Shown one piece after another: positions 11,691 to 22,960 of a DNA stretch of 64,000 nt. A program made the position numbers and the translations under genes. This DNA comes from Antilocapra americana (taxonomy: Eukaryota; Chordata; Mammalia; Artiodactyla; Antilocapridae): positions 4,348,587-4,412,586 of the forward strand of contig ML660777.1 in assembly GCA_007570785.1 (NCBI GenBank), in the 5' to 3' direction. The number at the start of each line of letters is the position of its first letter. Position 1 is the first letter of the stretch. Below the pieces are notes generated by a model that was not told where the DNA came from, did no database searches, and saw only the letters and a list, made by a program, of their open reading frames with translations.

Positions 11691-12420
11691 CCTTTTGATG
11701 AAAAGTGAAAGAGGAGAGTGAAAAAATTGGCTTAAAGTTTAACATTCAGAAAACTAAGATCATGGCATCCGGTCCCATCACTTCATGGCAAATAGATGGG
11801 GAAACAGTGGAAACAGTGGCTGACTTTATATTTTGGGGCTCCAAAATCACTGCAGATGGTGATTGCAGTCATGAAATTAAAAGATGCTTACTCCTTGGAA
11901 GGAAAGTTAGGACCAACCTAGACAGCATATTAAAGAGCAGAGAAATTACTTTGTCAACAAAGGTCCATCTAGTCAAAGCTGTGGTTTTTCCAGTAGTCAT
12001 GTATGGATGTGAGAGCTGGACTCTAAAGAAAGCTGAGCACCAAAGAATTTGTGCTTTTGAACTGTGGTGTTGGAGAAGACTCTTCAGAGTCCCTTAGACT
12101 GCAAAAAGATCCAACCAGTCCATCCTAAAGGAGATCAGTCCTGGATGTTCATTGGAAGGACTGATGCTGAAGCTGAAACTCCAATACTTTGGCCACTTGA
12201 TGTGAAGAGCTGACTCATTTGAAAAGACCATGATGATGGGAAAGATTGAGGGCAGGAGGAGAAGGGGACGACAGAGGATGAGATGGCTGGATGGCATCAC
12301 AGACTCAATGGACATGGGTTTGGGTGGACATGGGAGTTGGTGATGGACAGGGAAGCCTGGCATGCTGCAGTTAATAGGGTTGCAAAGAGTCGGACACGAC
12401 TGACTGAGTGACTGAACTGA
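11691..12420 (+). mobile_element. BovB LINE, 5'-truncated
   Basis: The sense BovB 3' region runs from the end of the reverse transcriptase frame to the tail actgaactga. A readable frame from 11705 to 12097 encodes GCESWTLKKAEHQRICAFEL, the typical BovB C-terminal stretch, and ends at a stop after FRVP. The flanking repeat atatcagt at 11683-11690 and 12421-12428 fixes both ends. It faces away from the BovB at 11069-11584. Confidence 0.95.
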
Positions 12421-12560
12421 ATATCAGTACATATAGAATGCCTTATTCTTTTTAACAACCATAAAACTGTCCACTGAAAGGATGTATTAATATTATCATT
12501 TATTTAACCAACTAGATATATTTTTAGTTGAAGAAAAATATGAGTATGACAGTTTTACCT

Positions 12561-13011
12561 AGAATGTATGCAGTGCTACTCTTTTCATAAGTAAGATTCA
12601 TTTAGCCTAGGTTTTATGGGCAAAACCCATTATGTTTGTGAAGAATACTACTGCTCCTTTGAATAGATATCAGCCCCAGTCTTGGCTCTGTTAATTACTA
12701 GGTGCAGGATCTTGGGCAAATTGCTTAATTTATCCAGAAAATTTGGATTATAAAACCTGCCCAATCTGGTTTGAATTTGAGGTAGGAATACCTGTCAGTG
12801 GTTTTGAAATTTGATCCATGCAGCCCTAAGAGGTAGAAATCTTAGGACTCTGAGACACCTTCCCTCCCACTCTTCACTACACACACATCAACTGAGCATC
12901 TCAGCCACTTAATCTGGTTATTTATTTTAAGCTTCTAAGTAAGATTTTATTTGAAGACAAGGAATTTTTTTTTTATTTGAAGAAAACCTGGAAAATTATT
13001 AACTGTAGAGT
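12561..13011. other. Unassigned stretch
   Basis: I recognise nothing here. A short T-run is at 12966-12974. Confidence 0.5.
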
Positions 13012-13222
13012 TAGTCAGTGTTAATTGCTCAGTCATGTCCAACTATTTTCAACCCCATGGACTGTAGCCCACCTGGCTCCTCTGTCCATGGGATTCTCCA
13101 GGCAGGAACAGTGGAGTGGGTTGCCATTCCCCTCTCCAGGGGACCTTCTCAACCCAGGGATCAAACCCAAGTCTCCTGCATTGCAGGCAGATTCTTTACT
13201 GCCTGAGCCACCAGGGAAGCCC
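13012..13222 (-). mobile_element. Bov-tA SINE
   Basis: An antisense full copy: the tail and body (gctcagtcatgtccaac...gtggagtgggttgcc) come first and the tRNA head ctgagccaccagggaagccc ends at about 13222. I found no clear TSD. Confidence 0.9.
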
Positions 13223-13772
13223 TGATTTATATTTATGTTTATACGGCAAAGCATAAATGCAAGGTATTGTTGTTATTATCTTTATTGGAATTGAAAGAAA
13301 TCATAAAGAAAATGGGCAATGCAATCAGGAGACCAGCAAAGCCACAGGTGCAGTAGGGATGGCATTGAGAGGTGCAGCTGACCCCGTTCCCCTGCAGTGT
13401 CCCTCCCTGAGATGAGTCAGCCTATCAAAGATGATCTTCTATCAGAAGCAACTGAAAAGGACCATTTAAGGAAGAAAGCAGAAGGAAACTGAATGCTGAT
13501 TTGATTACTTGAGAACAAAAGCCTGAGAGCAGAAAATTCCAAATGAATGACTAACCACACACTTCACAACCAATGCTAAGGGCCTAAGAGAATCCTGAAC
13601 GGAAGTATTTTTCAGTAGTCTGGGGGCCTGATGTTATTCTGAAGAACTACCCTACTCAGCTTTTTCCTGAAAAAAGTGCATTTCATCACAAACATACACA
13701 GCGTCCTAGGCTTAAAACTTCTGTAGTCTCTCTTGAATGCTATAAATTATCTTGTTTTTAAGATACAATATC
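13223..13772. other. Unassigned stretch
   Basis: No gene or repeat recognised. Confidence 0.5.
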
Positions 13773-13985
13773 GTAAGTGTTAGTTGCTTAGTCATGCCCA
13801 ACTCTTTGCCACCCCATGGACTGTAGCCTGCCAGGCTCCTTTGTCCATGGGATTCTCCAGGCAAGAATACTGGAGTGGGTTGCCATTTCCTTCTCCAGGG
13901 GATCTTCCCAACCCATGGATCAAACCTGTGTCCCCTGCATTGGCAGGTGGGTTCTTTACCACTAGCACTACCTGGGAAGCCTTAA
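13773..13985 (-). mobile_element. Bov-tA SINE
   Basis: An antisense full-length copy ending in the head ctacctgggaagcctta. A short repeat aatatc (13767-13772 and 13986-13991) may be its duplication. Confidence 0.92.
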
Positions 13986-14380
13986 AATATCATTATGTGA
14001 TATAAATATTATAGCAACTCTCCACATGTGTTTCTACTACACACACGTTAAAAAAAAAAACACTTTCCATCTTTGATGTCAGGTGATCAAGGACATATAA
14101 ATAATGGCAAATCTTTTTCTTCCAAGTGCAGTCCATTCAACAAAGAAAGGTATGCTATGCCTTCTCTTAAATGGCAAATGCTGCATTAGGCACCAAAGAT
14201 ACAGAGGCGAAGGAGACAAGTCAGACCTGCAAGGAACTCAGTGTTTGGCGAAGTAGCCCAGCAAATGACTAGGAAGGGCATAACAATGAGAAGAATATTA
14301 TGGTGAGAATTATTAGAATTAATAGGACTACAAAAGTAGGAGTCTAGAACATAGACTAATAGTTAATGTGTGTGTGCGTG
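13986..14380. other. Unassigned stretch
   Basis: No gene or repeat recognised apart from an A-run at 14050-14060 and a short tgtgtgtg run at 14367-14380 next to the following SINE. Confidence 0.5.
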
Positions 14381-14592
14381 TGTTCATTTGTGTTTGACTC
14401 TTTGTGACCCCACAGACTGTAGCCCACCAGGCTCCTATATCCATGAGATTTTTTCCAGGGAAGAATTACTGGAGTGGGTCACCATTTCCCACTACAGGGA
14501 ATCTTTTCAACCCAGAGATCGAACCCATATCTCTTGGATCTCCTGAACTGGCAGGTGGATTCTTTACCACTAGCACCACCTGGGAAGCCCTT
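14381..14592 (-). mobile_element. Bov-tA SINE
   Basis: An antisense copy with small insertions in the body (attttttccagggaagaat) and an expanded head region (tggatctcctgaactggcag). It is the third Bov-tA in the same orientation within 1.6 kb. Confidence 0.9.
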
Positions 14593-14799
14593 TAGGAAAC
14601 CGAAAACATTACAGTGTTTGACTCAACTCTCTTCTGGTTCCACTTTCCTCTTACTGTGAAGTTTATCTTTCTAAGTGCTCCGCCTAGTCAATACTTCAAG
14701 ATTAGCTCTTGAAAAGGATTTACATGTTATTTATAGTTTTGAAACCAGTGTTACTTTTCCTAGTAAATTTTTTATTTATTAATGGTGTAATGAAACATT

Positions 14800-15790
14800 A
14801 TTGAATTTTCTATATAATGGTGAGCTCTCTTTTGGCCTAAAATGTCTGCCCATTATCTTCTTGATCTGTTTCTTGATATGCTAATACTCTTGAGCAATGA
14901 CAGTTTTAACTTTTTCTTTCTGATCTTTATACCTTTCTTTTCTTTCTCTTACTAGAAGGACTAGGACCTACATACCTTGATGGTAATCAATAGTAGGAAG
15001 AGTGGGCATACTGTCTTATTCATGAATTTAATGAAAATACATTCTGACAGTTGATCATTAAACATCGTGTTTACTTCTGATATTTTATATCCTTTACCAA
15101 GTTAAGAGAAGCTCCTTCGCTGTTAGTTTGTTAAGAGTTTGCATTGCTAACAGATTTACCGTGACTTGATGTTGAATTTTATCAAATGTGTTTTTTCCTG
15201 CATATGGCTCTTCTTTATTAATCTCCAGGTATAGTGGAGCATTAATTCTAATGTTGAACTATCATTTCATTCTGCAATCGACCAACTTGTTTATGATGGT
15301 TATTTGCTACATTCTGTTAGATTCAATTTCCTGGCCTACAATTTTATTTTTTTCATACTGTCTTTTTCTAGTTTTTATAACAAACAAGGTAATAAAAATG
15401 AATCACACAGCTTTAGATCTTTTTATAGTTTCAGGTATATTTTTTATAACATATTGCTTACCTAAGAAAATTTGCAAAAATTTGCCTATAAATTTGGCCT
15501 AGTATATTTTTTGGCTGAATAGATAAGGAAAAAAATTTTATTAGAATTTTATTTCTCTAGTGGTTAATAATCTATGCAGTTTTTTTTTTTGTTTCTTTTA
15601 AGTGCGCTAATTTATCACTTTCCTTTAAAAATGTCTGGTCATTTCATCTATTTTCAATTTTTTCCATAAATAATATTCTTTGTTAACTGATGATGAATCT
15701 GATGATTTCTTAATGTATTGTTCTCAAGTTCTTAGCAGATACTTTGACAACTAACCTATCCAGTTTTCTCCTTGTCAAGGCCCAATATTA
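14800..15790 (-). mobile_element. Old L1 (L1M) ORF2 remnant
   Basis: In antisense, gtgggcatactgtcttattc, gttgaattttatcaaatgtg and tcctggcctacaattttat follow the L1 ORF2 reverse-transcriptase region as it reads on the opposite strand. Many indels and stops are present. The ends are approximate. Confidence 0.7.
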
Positions 15791-15834
15791 ATCAGTCTGT
15801 GCTTTGACACACTAGCTCCTTCCAAGAATATCAG

Positions 15835-16035
15835 CTGTTGGTGTCGTTCAGTCACTAAGTTGTGTCCGACTCTTTGTGATTCCATGGATTGCAGCATGAC
15901 AGGCTTCCTTGTCCTTCACCATCTCCTGGAGTCTTAGCAAACTCATGTCCACTGAATCGGTGATGCCATCCAACCGAGATATCCTCCTCTGCCGCCCCCT
16001 TCTCCTTTTGCCTTCCATCTTTCCCAGCATCAGAC
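15835..16035 (-). mobile_element. BovB 3' fragment, about 200 bp
   Basis: The antisense BovB tail (gttcagtcactaagttgtgt) reaches tttcccagcatcag. The short repeat tatcag (15829-15834 and 16036-16041) flanks it. It is a severely 5'-truncated copy. Confidence 0.85.
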
Positions 16036-16041
16036 TATCAG

Positions 16042-17306
16042 TGGATATTGCATAACCCAACTGTTATCCTGTGACTTTTGACTATAAAAGCTTCTTTAAG
16101 GAGATTGTTTGTGTCCCAACTACTTAAAGAAGTAATGTAGCTTCAGGCCAGAGGAAAAATTATTTTTCCCTATTTGAATATTTTGCATTTGCAATGGTTT
16201 ATTCATTCTTGTGAAGCAGGTCAAAAGGAATGTCACATTTTACAAACAACAGGAAGACATGCAGGTAGACTATGCCATCTATGCTTTATTTTGAATTTTA
16301 ATTTGAATTTGATGAAGAACGGGGAGCTCTTAGCTACTTTTCAGGAGCTATTTGGGGGCACAAGGATAGCACTCCTTTGTATGACACAGTTAAAAGAACC
16401 ATGACCCTGAAGACAATGTAATCAACAAGGAGAGGTGTAAAAGTTCTAAATGGACCCAGAGAGATGCATTTCAATTAGAATGTTTAGTTCATGGAAGCAT
16501 TCAACCAACAACAAACAATAAATGTTTTCTGTCTAGAGGTTGTCCGGCAACAGTGCCTTTTTTCTTCTTGGAAACAAAAACCAAAAATCCCCTCCTGCTT
16601 CCTTGAAGTGCAAGTCAACCGACTTCAAAATCCTAGATCACTCCCATTTACTTTAAATATGGTCCCTTAATCGTTCTCCCTTACTCACCAATGACTTCAA
16701 TTACTCTCTACCATACACTCTGGCATAATTTATTGTGATTTCAACATCCACTTCTGACACTTCTCAGGTTCTTGATGTTTTTAGGTCCTGTTATTCTTCT
16801 CTCAATCCCACCTGAGCGATGCAACTGATGGCCATACCTTGTCAAGATGAAAGACTGCACTGAACTATACTTTCATAACTTCACTCGTTCCGATTCTCAG
16901 GTTCTGTGTTCCAGTGTATTCTAACATTTCCATTCCAGTAATATTTTTACATCACTGAGCCTATATGTGTGCAATACTTTAACCAAATAATATGACACTA
17001 ATGTGCTCTCTCATTAGTGGCTGAGCACTCATCCTAATCCCTGTGGTTGTTTAGGATTCAATGCAGAGCAAACACATTTAATGTCTTTTTCCCACTCTCC
17101 CTCCTCTAAGTTCTCTCAGCAACACCCAATTCTAGTAGTGCCACCTACTCCTCACCTGCACCAAATCAGCTGAATGAGCCTGGATAAAACCACACAACTG
17201 TGGTAAATGGACTCATCTTAATTAATTTAAATTTAATTAAATATTATTTTACTATAAATTATAATTGGACCATTAATTTGGCAAAATAGTGCTACTGTAT
17301 ATTCTT
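16042..17306. other. Unassigned stretch
   Basis: I recognise no gene or repeat. An AT-rich block is at 17218-17275. Confidence 0.5.
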
Positions 17307-17669
17307 CAGTTCAGTTCAGTCACTCAATTGTGTTCAACTCTTTGTGACCCCATGGACTGCAGCACGCCAGGCTTCCCTGTCCATCACCAACTCCCAGAGT
17401 TTGCTCAAATTCATCGAACTTGATGATGTTCATTGAATTGATGATGCCATCCAACCATCTCATCCTCTGTCCTCCCCTTCTCCTCCTGCCTACAAACCCT
17501 CCCAGCATCAGGGTCTTTTCTAATAACTCAGTTCTTCACATCTGGTGGCCAAAGTATTGGAGTTTCAGCTTCAACATCAGTCCTTCCAATGAACACCCAG
17601 GACTGATCTCCTTTAGGATGGACTGATTGGATCTCCTTGCAGTCCAAGGGACTCTCAAGAGTCTTATTC

Positions 17670-18690
17670 GGCCTCGGAGTCGCCGCCGCCGCCATTGCCA
17701 TGGCCAGTCAGTCGCAGGGCATCCAGCAGCTGCTCCAGGCGGAGAAACGGGCCGCTGAGAAGGTGTCCGAGGCCCGCAAGCGAAAGAACCGGAGGCTGAA
17801 GCAGGCCAAAGAAGAAGCCCAGGCTGAAATTGAACAGTACCGCCTGCAGAGGGAGAAGGAGTTCAAGGCCAAGGAAGCTGCGGCTCTGGGGTCCCATGGC
17901 AGTTGCAGCACTGAAGTAGAGAAGGACACCCAGGAGAAGATGACCATCTTTCAGACCTACTTCCGGCAGAACAGGGATGAAGTCTTGGATAACCTCTTGG
18001 CCTTTGTCTGTGATATCCGGCCAGAAATCCATGAGGACTACCGCATAAATGGATAGAGGCAGAAAAAAAGTGCCTGTTCTGTGGATTGGCGTTTTGAATT
18101 TCTTCATGGAACATGAGGCTTCATTTAGCAAAGCTTGAGTTATATCTTATGAAAAGGCATTAAATTATTTCTGTATATTATATAGTAGGTCCCTTCTCTT
18201 TTTGCAGAATCGCAAATGTAGATTCTTTGTACAGGCTTAGAGCTCATCCAAAGATTGTATCTTTTAACCTCACATTTCTTAGAAATTTAATGGATATATG
18301 TTGTCTGTTTTCTATGCCTTTTCGCTCAAGCAGCATATTATCAACACAGATTTTTTCTTTCTTAGATAGTTTTTAAAAACCTAGTTTTCTTAAGAAAGAA
18401 AGGGATTAAAATGTTTTTTTCCCTAAATCTTTCTGGAAGGTCAGGGGCTTTATCTATGAAAAAGTAGTAAATAGTTATGTGTAACCCATGTGAGACAGCA
18501 GCCAGCCTTAAAATAGCCCTTTCCAACTAAGGATTAGAACAATGGGTCCTAATATTGGGCTGCTCTTAGTTTCTCTTATTCAAACTTACTAGATGGTAGA
18601 ATTCATTTACTTGTTACATGTTACTACTTGGTGTACTGATGTTGTACTGATAATCATTTAAGAGTAAAGACTGTCGTGTGTTTTAAAAAA
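17670..18690 (+). pseudogene. ATP6V1G1: ATP6V1G1 retrocopy (processed), frame intact
   Basis: This is an intronless copy of the mRNA for V-ATPase subunit G1, a peripheral-stalk subunit of the V1 sector of the proton pump. It holds part of a GC-rich 5' UTR (gagtcgccgccgccgcc), the whole coding region (17700-18056), a 3' UTR of about 630 bp, an AGTAAA-type poly(A) signal at 18663-18668 and a short A tail ending at 18690. The duplication aagagtcttattc at 17657-17669 and 18691-18703 is the mark of L1-driven insertion. It sits in a BovB copy and is antisense to it. No promoter is visible beyond the copied 5' UTR, so expression is unproven. Most such copies are silent; the clean frame points to a recent origin or to selection. 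Confidence 0.95.
17700..18056 (+). CDS. ATP6V1G1: V-ATPase subunit G1-like protein, 118 codons (retrocopy frame)
   Basis: ATG at 17700, in a good context (gccatggcc), opens 118 codons ending in TAG at 18054-18056, the usual length of subunit G1. The protein starts MASQSQGIQQLLQAEKRAAE and ends in RPEIHEDYRING. Residues 1-60 form the basic and glutamine/alanine-rich helix that pairs with subunit E in the peripheral stalk (known for the family). Compared with the human protein as I recall it, differences appear near residues 66 (His), 76 (Asp), 84 (Phe) and 113 (Asp). Some of these may be ordinary bovid residues. The same frame is open upstream to 17607, but no ATG occurs there, so the start is secure. 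Whether it is translated is unknown. Confidence 0.6.
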   Translation: MASQSQGIQQLLQAEKRAAEKVSEARKRKNRRLKQAKEEAQAEIEQYRLQREKEFKAKEAAALGSHGSCSTEVEKDTQEKMTIFQTYFRQNRDEVLDNLLAFVCDIRPEIHEDYRING

Positions 18691-18785
18691 AAGAGTCTTA
18701 TTCAACACCACAGTTCAAAAGCATCAGTTCTTCGGCGCTCAGCTTTCTTTAGAGTCCAACTCTCACATCCATGCATAACAAACAA

Positions 18786-19480
18786 CATGGAGGTGACTGA
18801 AGCTTGAATCTATAGCAAGTTGGTCAGAACTATAGGTGATAACCTGGGCTTGCAAATGGCATCAGAAGTTGTGGGAGGAGCAGGTAAGGCAATGTTAGAT
18901 GACTGAATCCTTAACCTGTGGGATTAATCCTACCTGGGATGCTATCTCCACGTAGACAGTGTCAGAATTGATTTAAATTGCAGGACACCCAGCTAGTGTC
19001 TACAGCACTGTAACAATGCAAAATTGTAGCACTCAGCTCCTCATACATTAGAATTGGGTACCCAAGACACTCAGGCTAGCTTAAGTAAAGTTTGTTACTG
19101 TTATGTAGATTCCTCTGGTGCCCTCTCTGGAACAATCAGAGTTTAGAATTATGTCCAGTGATTAACTTCTCTCTTTCCTAATAGGGAGCAGAGAGGGGAA
19201 ATCTTCAAAAATGTATATCTTGCTTTTAGGCAAATAGGGAAGAGGGCATAAAGATTTTCTTGTATCTGCTTATTCTTAAACACACTCAGCTCAAAATAAT
19301 TCCATGCTACAGTAGCATATTTGGGGATGACATATTCTGCTACCTATCATTTATGTATATATATTTGTGTGTGCACAAAGAGGAAGGTACAGGAAGACGT
19401 CAAATATGGCAAAAAAGTTAACAAATGTGGAAAAAAGATATATGGTTGCTGACTGAAATATTTCTCCTTATTAGAATGCT
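18786..19480. other. Mostly unassigned; old LTR-like segment
   Basis: The stretch 18810-19020 (gtgataacctgggcttgcaa, ttaacctgtgggattaatcc, ggacacccagctagtgtct) resembles a common old mammalian LTR-retrotransposon repeat whose name I cannot give with confidence. Nothing else is recognised. Confidence 0.4.
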
Positions 19481-20000
19481 TAAAATTTTTCAGAATAAAA
19501 AATTGGGGGAAATATATCATGACCAGTTTAGATTCATCCCAGAAATAAAAATATGTTTCAACTTTAGAAAAACTATACTGTGATTCTCAAATCTAGAGAT
19601 TGATGGAGGGAAAAAATAATAATTTTACCACATGCAGGAAAAACATATAATAAATTTGATTCCATTTATGACTAAATTTTTTTAAAATCTTAGGAAATTG
19701 GTATTAGAAGAGAACTTTCTTCATTTGATAAAAGATCTCTACTTAAAATCTATAGCCAGTATCATTCTGAATGGTGAAAATACCATTAAGGTAAAAATTG
19801 AAGGTCCTGGCAAATTAAACAAGGAGAAAAAAAATACACATTTTTGAAAGGAAGAAATAAAATTGTCATTTGATGCCGAATATGACTATCTACACAGAAA
19901 ACCCAGTAGACACATCAGCTTCTGTCAATGTAGTATGCTACCAATAACTAGAAATACACTCTTTAAAAAAAATTATAAATTTTGGAAAATATAATAAATA
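19480..20000 (+). mobile_element. Old L1 (L1M) ORF2 remnant
   Basis: The segments atatatcatgaccagtttag, gattcatcccagaaataaaa, cattctgaatggtgaaaata and tctacacagaaaacccag follow the reverse-transcriptase region of L1 ORF2 in order. The frame is heavily broken. Confidence 0.75.
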
Positions 20001-21023
20001 TATCTAAACAACTATAAGTTCTTAAGGGCCAAAACAAAGAGGAGAGTTAAAGACAAACAACAGCAGAAGTGATGCTGTAGCTGTATGGAATTGAGGTACA
20101 TTTTTTGATTATCAAGCAGCTTGGGATCTAAAAGACAAGGAAAAAATGTGAGGCTTTGAGTTCACATGAAGGAAAAGGTTAGAACTAATAACCTTCATGT
20201 GAAGCCTAGACTCTTAATGGGCTATAACCTGCATAAAAGGGTGGATTATAAAACATTATCCATCTGATCAGGGAATGACAGGTCTCTTGTCTTCCTAGGG
20301 CTAGCATCTAGGTGAACCAATAAATTCTCCCCAGAGAGCATATACCTGTGTTCACACAAATTTGGAGTTTGAATTTACACCAGCTATGTCATCAGAGAAC
20401 TAGTAGAGTGAGAAATCAACATAAAAATTATCCCAAGATGGTGGTTATGTAAGGATAAAGAAATGCACATATTGACTGGGAGAATATACCGCTTTCAAAA
20501 CACACAGGGTTCTACAAATTATGCCGTGCCAAACAGGAGCTCACCTACAGGAATAAAATTCTTGATAAGCAGAAGCCACCAGGCCCAACTAAAAAAAAAT
20601 AATTAATGCCCTAAAAACTTGAGATAATAGAATTATCAAATACAGGTTCAAAATTAAAATGATTAAATACTTACAGTAAGAATTTATATTGATTCATAAA
20701 ATCAAAATCTCAGTTGACAAGTTAACAGTAATTAGGCATCAATAAAGATATCATTTATAAAATGGAAGATTGAGCTCAAGAAATTAACCCAAATTCATCA
20801 AAATAATTAAGTAGTTAGAAAGAGAAGTAATGAGACAGAAAGACAGAATGAAAAGATGAAACATACACCTTTTTCATTTAAACATGGTTTGGAATGGAAA
20901 ATTAGAGAATTGGGACTAGACAGGAATTCTCTAGAATTGACAAAAATATATGACTCACCAGAATAAAGAACCTTTGGATTTGTTAATCCAAGGGAAGATA
21001 AATAAAAAGAAATCCACAACTAG
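20001..21023. other. Unassigned stretch
   Basis: AT-rich. Parts may belong to the preceding old L1, but I cannot align them. No gene seen. Confidence 0.5.
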
Positions 21024-21036
21024 CATAATGAATATG

Positions 21037-21250
21037 TGGTGGGGGTGGTTTACTTGCTGTCGTGTCTGACTCTCTTTCAACCCCATGGACTGTAGCCTGC
21101 CAGCCACTTCTGTCCATGGGATTCTTCAGGCAAGGATACTGCAGTGGGTTGTCATTTCCTTCTTCAGGGGATATTGCCAACTCAGGGATCAAACCTGAAT
21201 TTCCTGCATTGCAGGTCAATAGTTTACCTCTGTGTCACCAAGGAAGCCCT
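21037..21250 (-). mobile_element. Bov-tA SINE
   Basis: An antisense full copy flanked by the perfect 13-bp duplication cataatgaatatg at 21024-21036 and 21251-21263. Confidence 0.97.
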
Positions 21251-21372
21251 CATAATGAATATGCAGAATAGCAAAAAACCTTAAAGGAAATATAAAGTAC
21301 TGTGATTTAAGATAGAATTAATTAGACTAACTCCAGATATATCAATGTCAACAACTGAAAGCAGAAAAGAAT

Positions 21373-22120
21373 TGAATAATACCTTCAGATCCAGCAAAGA
21401 ATGATGAAGGTGAAGAAAAAAAATTCAGATGGACATAATCTAAATGTGTTCTCTTTTAACACTCCTGGAAAAAATACAAAGCAAACCCAATCCTCAGATC
21501 CAACAAAGAATGAAGGTTGAACAAAAAAACACAGATAGACATAGTCTAAATGAGTTTACTTTAACACTCCAGGGAAAAAAAGCAAACCTAGGAGTAAGTG
21601 TTGAGATGCATAAAAGAATTACAAGCAAGATCTCAGGCAATGAAGATAAATCTACATAAAGATTAACAACATAAACAAATAGTATTAATAATTTTGGCAA
21701 TGATGAATTTTGATGGTAGAATTAAAATTATGAAAATGACATGTAAGATAGGAAACAAAAATGATCAGAATTGAAAAGCTCTATCACTTATAATTCAGGA
21801 CTTCCTAGGTAGTACTAGCAGTGAAGGATCCACCCGCCAGCATAGGAGATGCAAGAGTTAAAGGTATGAGCACTGAGTCAGGAAGATTCCCTGAAGTAGG
21901 AAATGGCAACCTGTTCCAGTATTCTTGCCTAGAAAATTCCATAGACAGAGGAGCCTGGAGGACTACAGTCCATGGGTTGCAAAGAGTCAGACACAACTGA
22001 GCAACTGAACACATTACCTGAATAATATCTTCAAATCAAATGAAGAAGGATGAAGGTAAAAAAAAAATCAGATAGACATAATCTAAATAAGTTCACTTTT
22101 ATCACTCCAAGAAGAGTTAG
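21373..22120 (+). repeat. Direct repeat of about 105 bp, three copies
   Basis: Copies 1 (21382-21489) and 2 (21490-21590) are tandem. Each contains cagatcca(g/a)caaagaatga, then aga(t/c)(g/a)gacata(a/g)tctaaatg, then acactcc, then gcaaacc. Copy 3 (about 22028-22120) lies downstream after a Bov-tA insertion and keeps cagatagacataatctaaat and atcactcca. Copies 1 and 3 also share the leader gaataata(c/t)cttca. I do not recognise the family, and no frame is shared. Confidence 0.8.
21797..22012 (+). mobile_element. Bov-tA SINE, diverged
   Basis: A sense copy with a tRNA head (ggacttcctaggtagtacta) and a Bov-A body ending gagcaactgaacaca. It lies between copies 2 and 3 of the 105-bp repeat. Confidence 0.88.
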
Positions 22121-22440
22121 GAGTTCACACAAGAGTTAAGAATATTAACTTTAGACTCTATGTAAATATACACATAAAATTTGTGAAGGAAACATCAAAA
22201 GTAACTTCTGGTAAACCAATTTCTGAAGCATTTTTCAGAATATATAAATCCTATAATCACTCTACAAATCTAATTTTAAGATGAGTAATAACTGTGATCA
22301 AATTACAACATAATAAATCCAAATGGATCATAAACAAAATAAATGATGCTGAATTTCATCAGTAATCAAAGGAACTTAGATGGAATCAAGATTCCATTTC
22401 AAACTCACCAGAATATTAAATTCTGACAGTCTTGACCCTT
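22121..22440. other. Unassigned stretch
   Basis: AT-rich, no feature recognised. Confidence 0.5.
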
Positions 22441-22960
22441 TCAAAGGTGGGAAAGACATGCAGATATGGAAATATTTGGAAAGCAGTTTACTAAACAGAA
22501 AATGAACATAGCCTGTGATGAACAATCCTACTTATGGTATATAGTTTGAAGAAATTCTTGTGCACAGGATGTACAGTATAGAATGACTTGTACAAGCCAA
22601 AGTTTGAAAATAACACAAATGAGAATGCTGTTGAAACTCCTTATAATGGAGTATTATAGAGACACTAATTAGATTGCAATAGCTATGTGACAGACACATC
22701 CACACAGATAAATCTCAGAATACTAGGTTGAGTAATAAAATCACTATACAGGTCAACACATACCATATTATGGCATTTATTCAAATTAAAATAAATGTTC
22801 ACAAACATGAGTGTGGATATATACAATAGTAGCAGTTGGTTCTCTAGTATATGAAGGGAAAGGGGACAATGTAGCAGGGGCCATTAGCAAAAGACCTTAG
22901 CTGTATTTGTAATGCTTTTTTATCCTATCTTTTTAAAAACAAACAAATATAATTAAATGT
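22440..22960 (+). mobile_element. Old L1 or HAL1 3' end
   Basis: The order tatttggaaagcagttt, acaatcctacttatggta, aataacacaaatgagaatgc, ataatggagtattatag and cacacagataaatctcag follows the end of L1 ORF2 (ligand-like plates of the old L1 3' region). Diverged and without a frame. Confidence 0.65.

Larger units (their letters stand above)
17307..18785 (-). mobile_element. BovB LINE split by a retrocopy
   Basis: The antisense BovB 3' part runs 17307-17669 and resumes at 18691-18785 (cacagttcaaaagcatcagt...catccatgcat). Between them sits the ATP6V1G1 retrocopy with its own 13-bp duplication, which proves that the BovB was there first. Confidence 0.93.

Noticed and set aside
12985..14592. tRNA-like segments in the SINE cluster
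   Set aside because: They are the tRNA-derived heads of Bov-tA SINEs with the Bov-A body attached, not functional tRNA genes.
17607..17699. Possible N-terminal extension of the ATP6V1G1 frame, rich in Ala and hydrophobic residues and looking like a targeting peptide
   Set aside because: The upstream frame has no ATG; the only start-like codon is a TTG at 17637 and a TGA lies at 17604-17606. Initiation at the conserved ATG (17700) is far more likely.
21382..22120. CRISPR-like array
   Set aside because: Three unequal copies of about 105 bp with no constant short repeat or unique spacers, in a mammalian genome.
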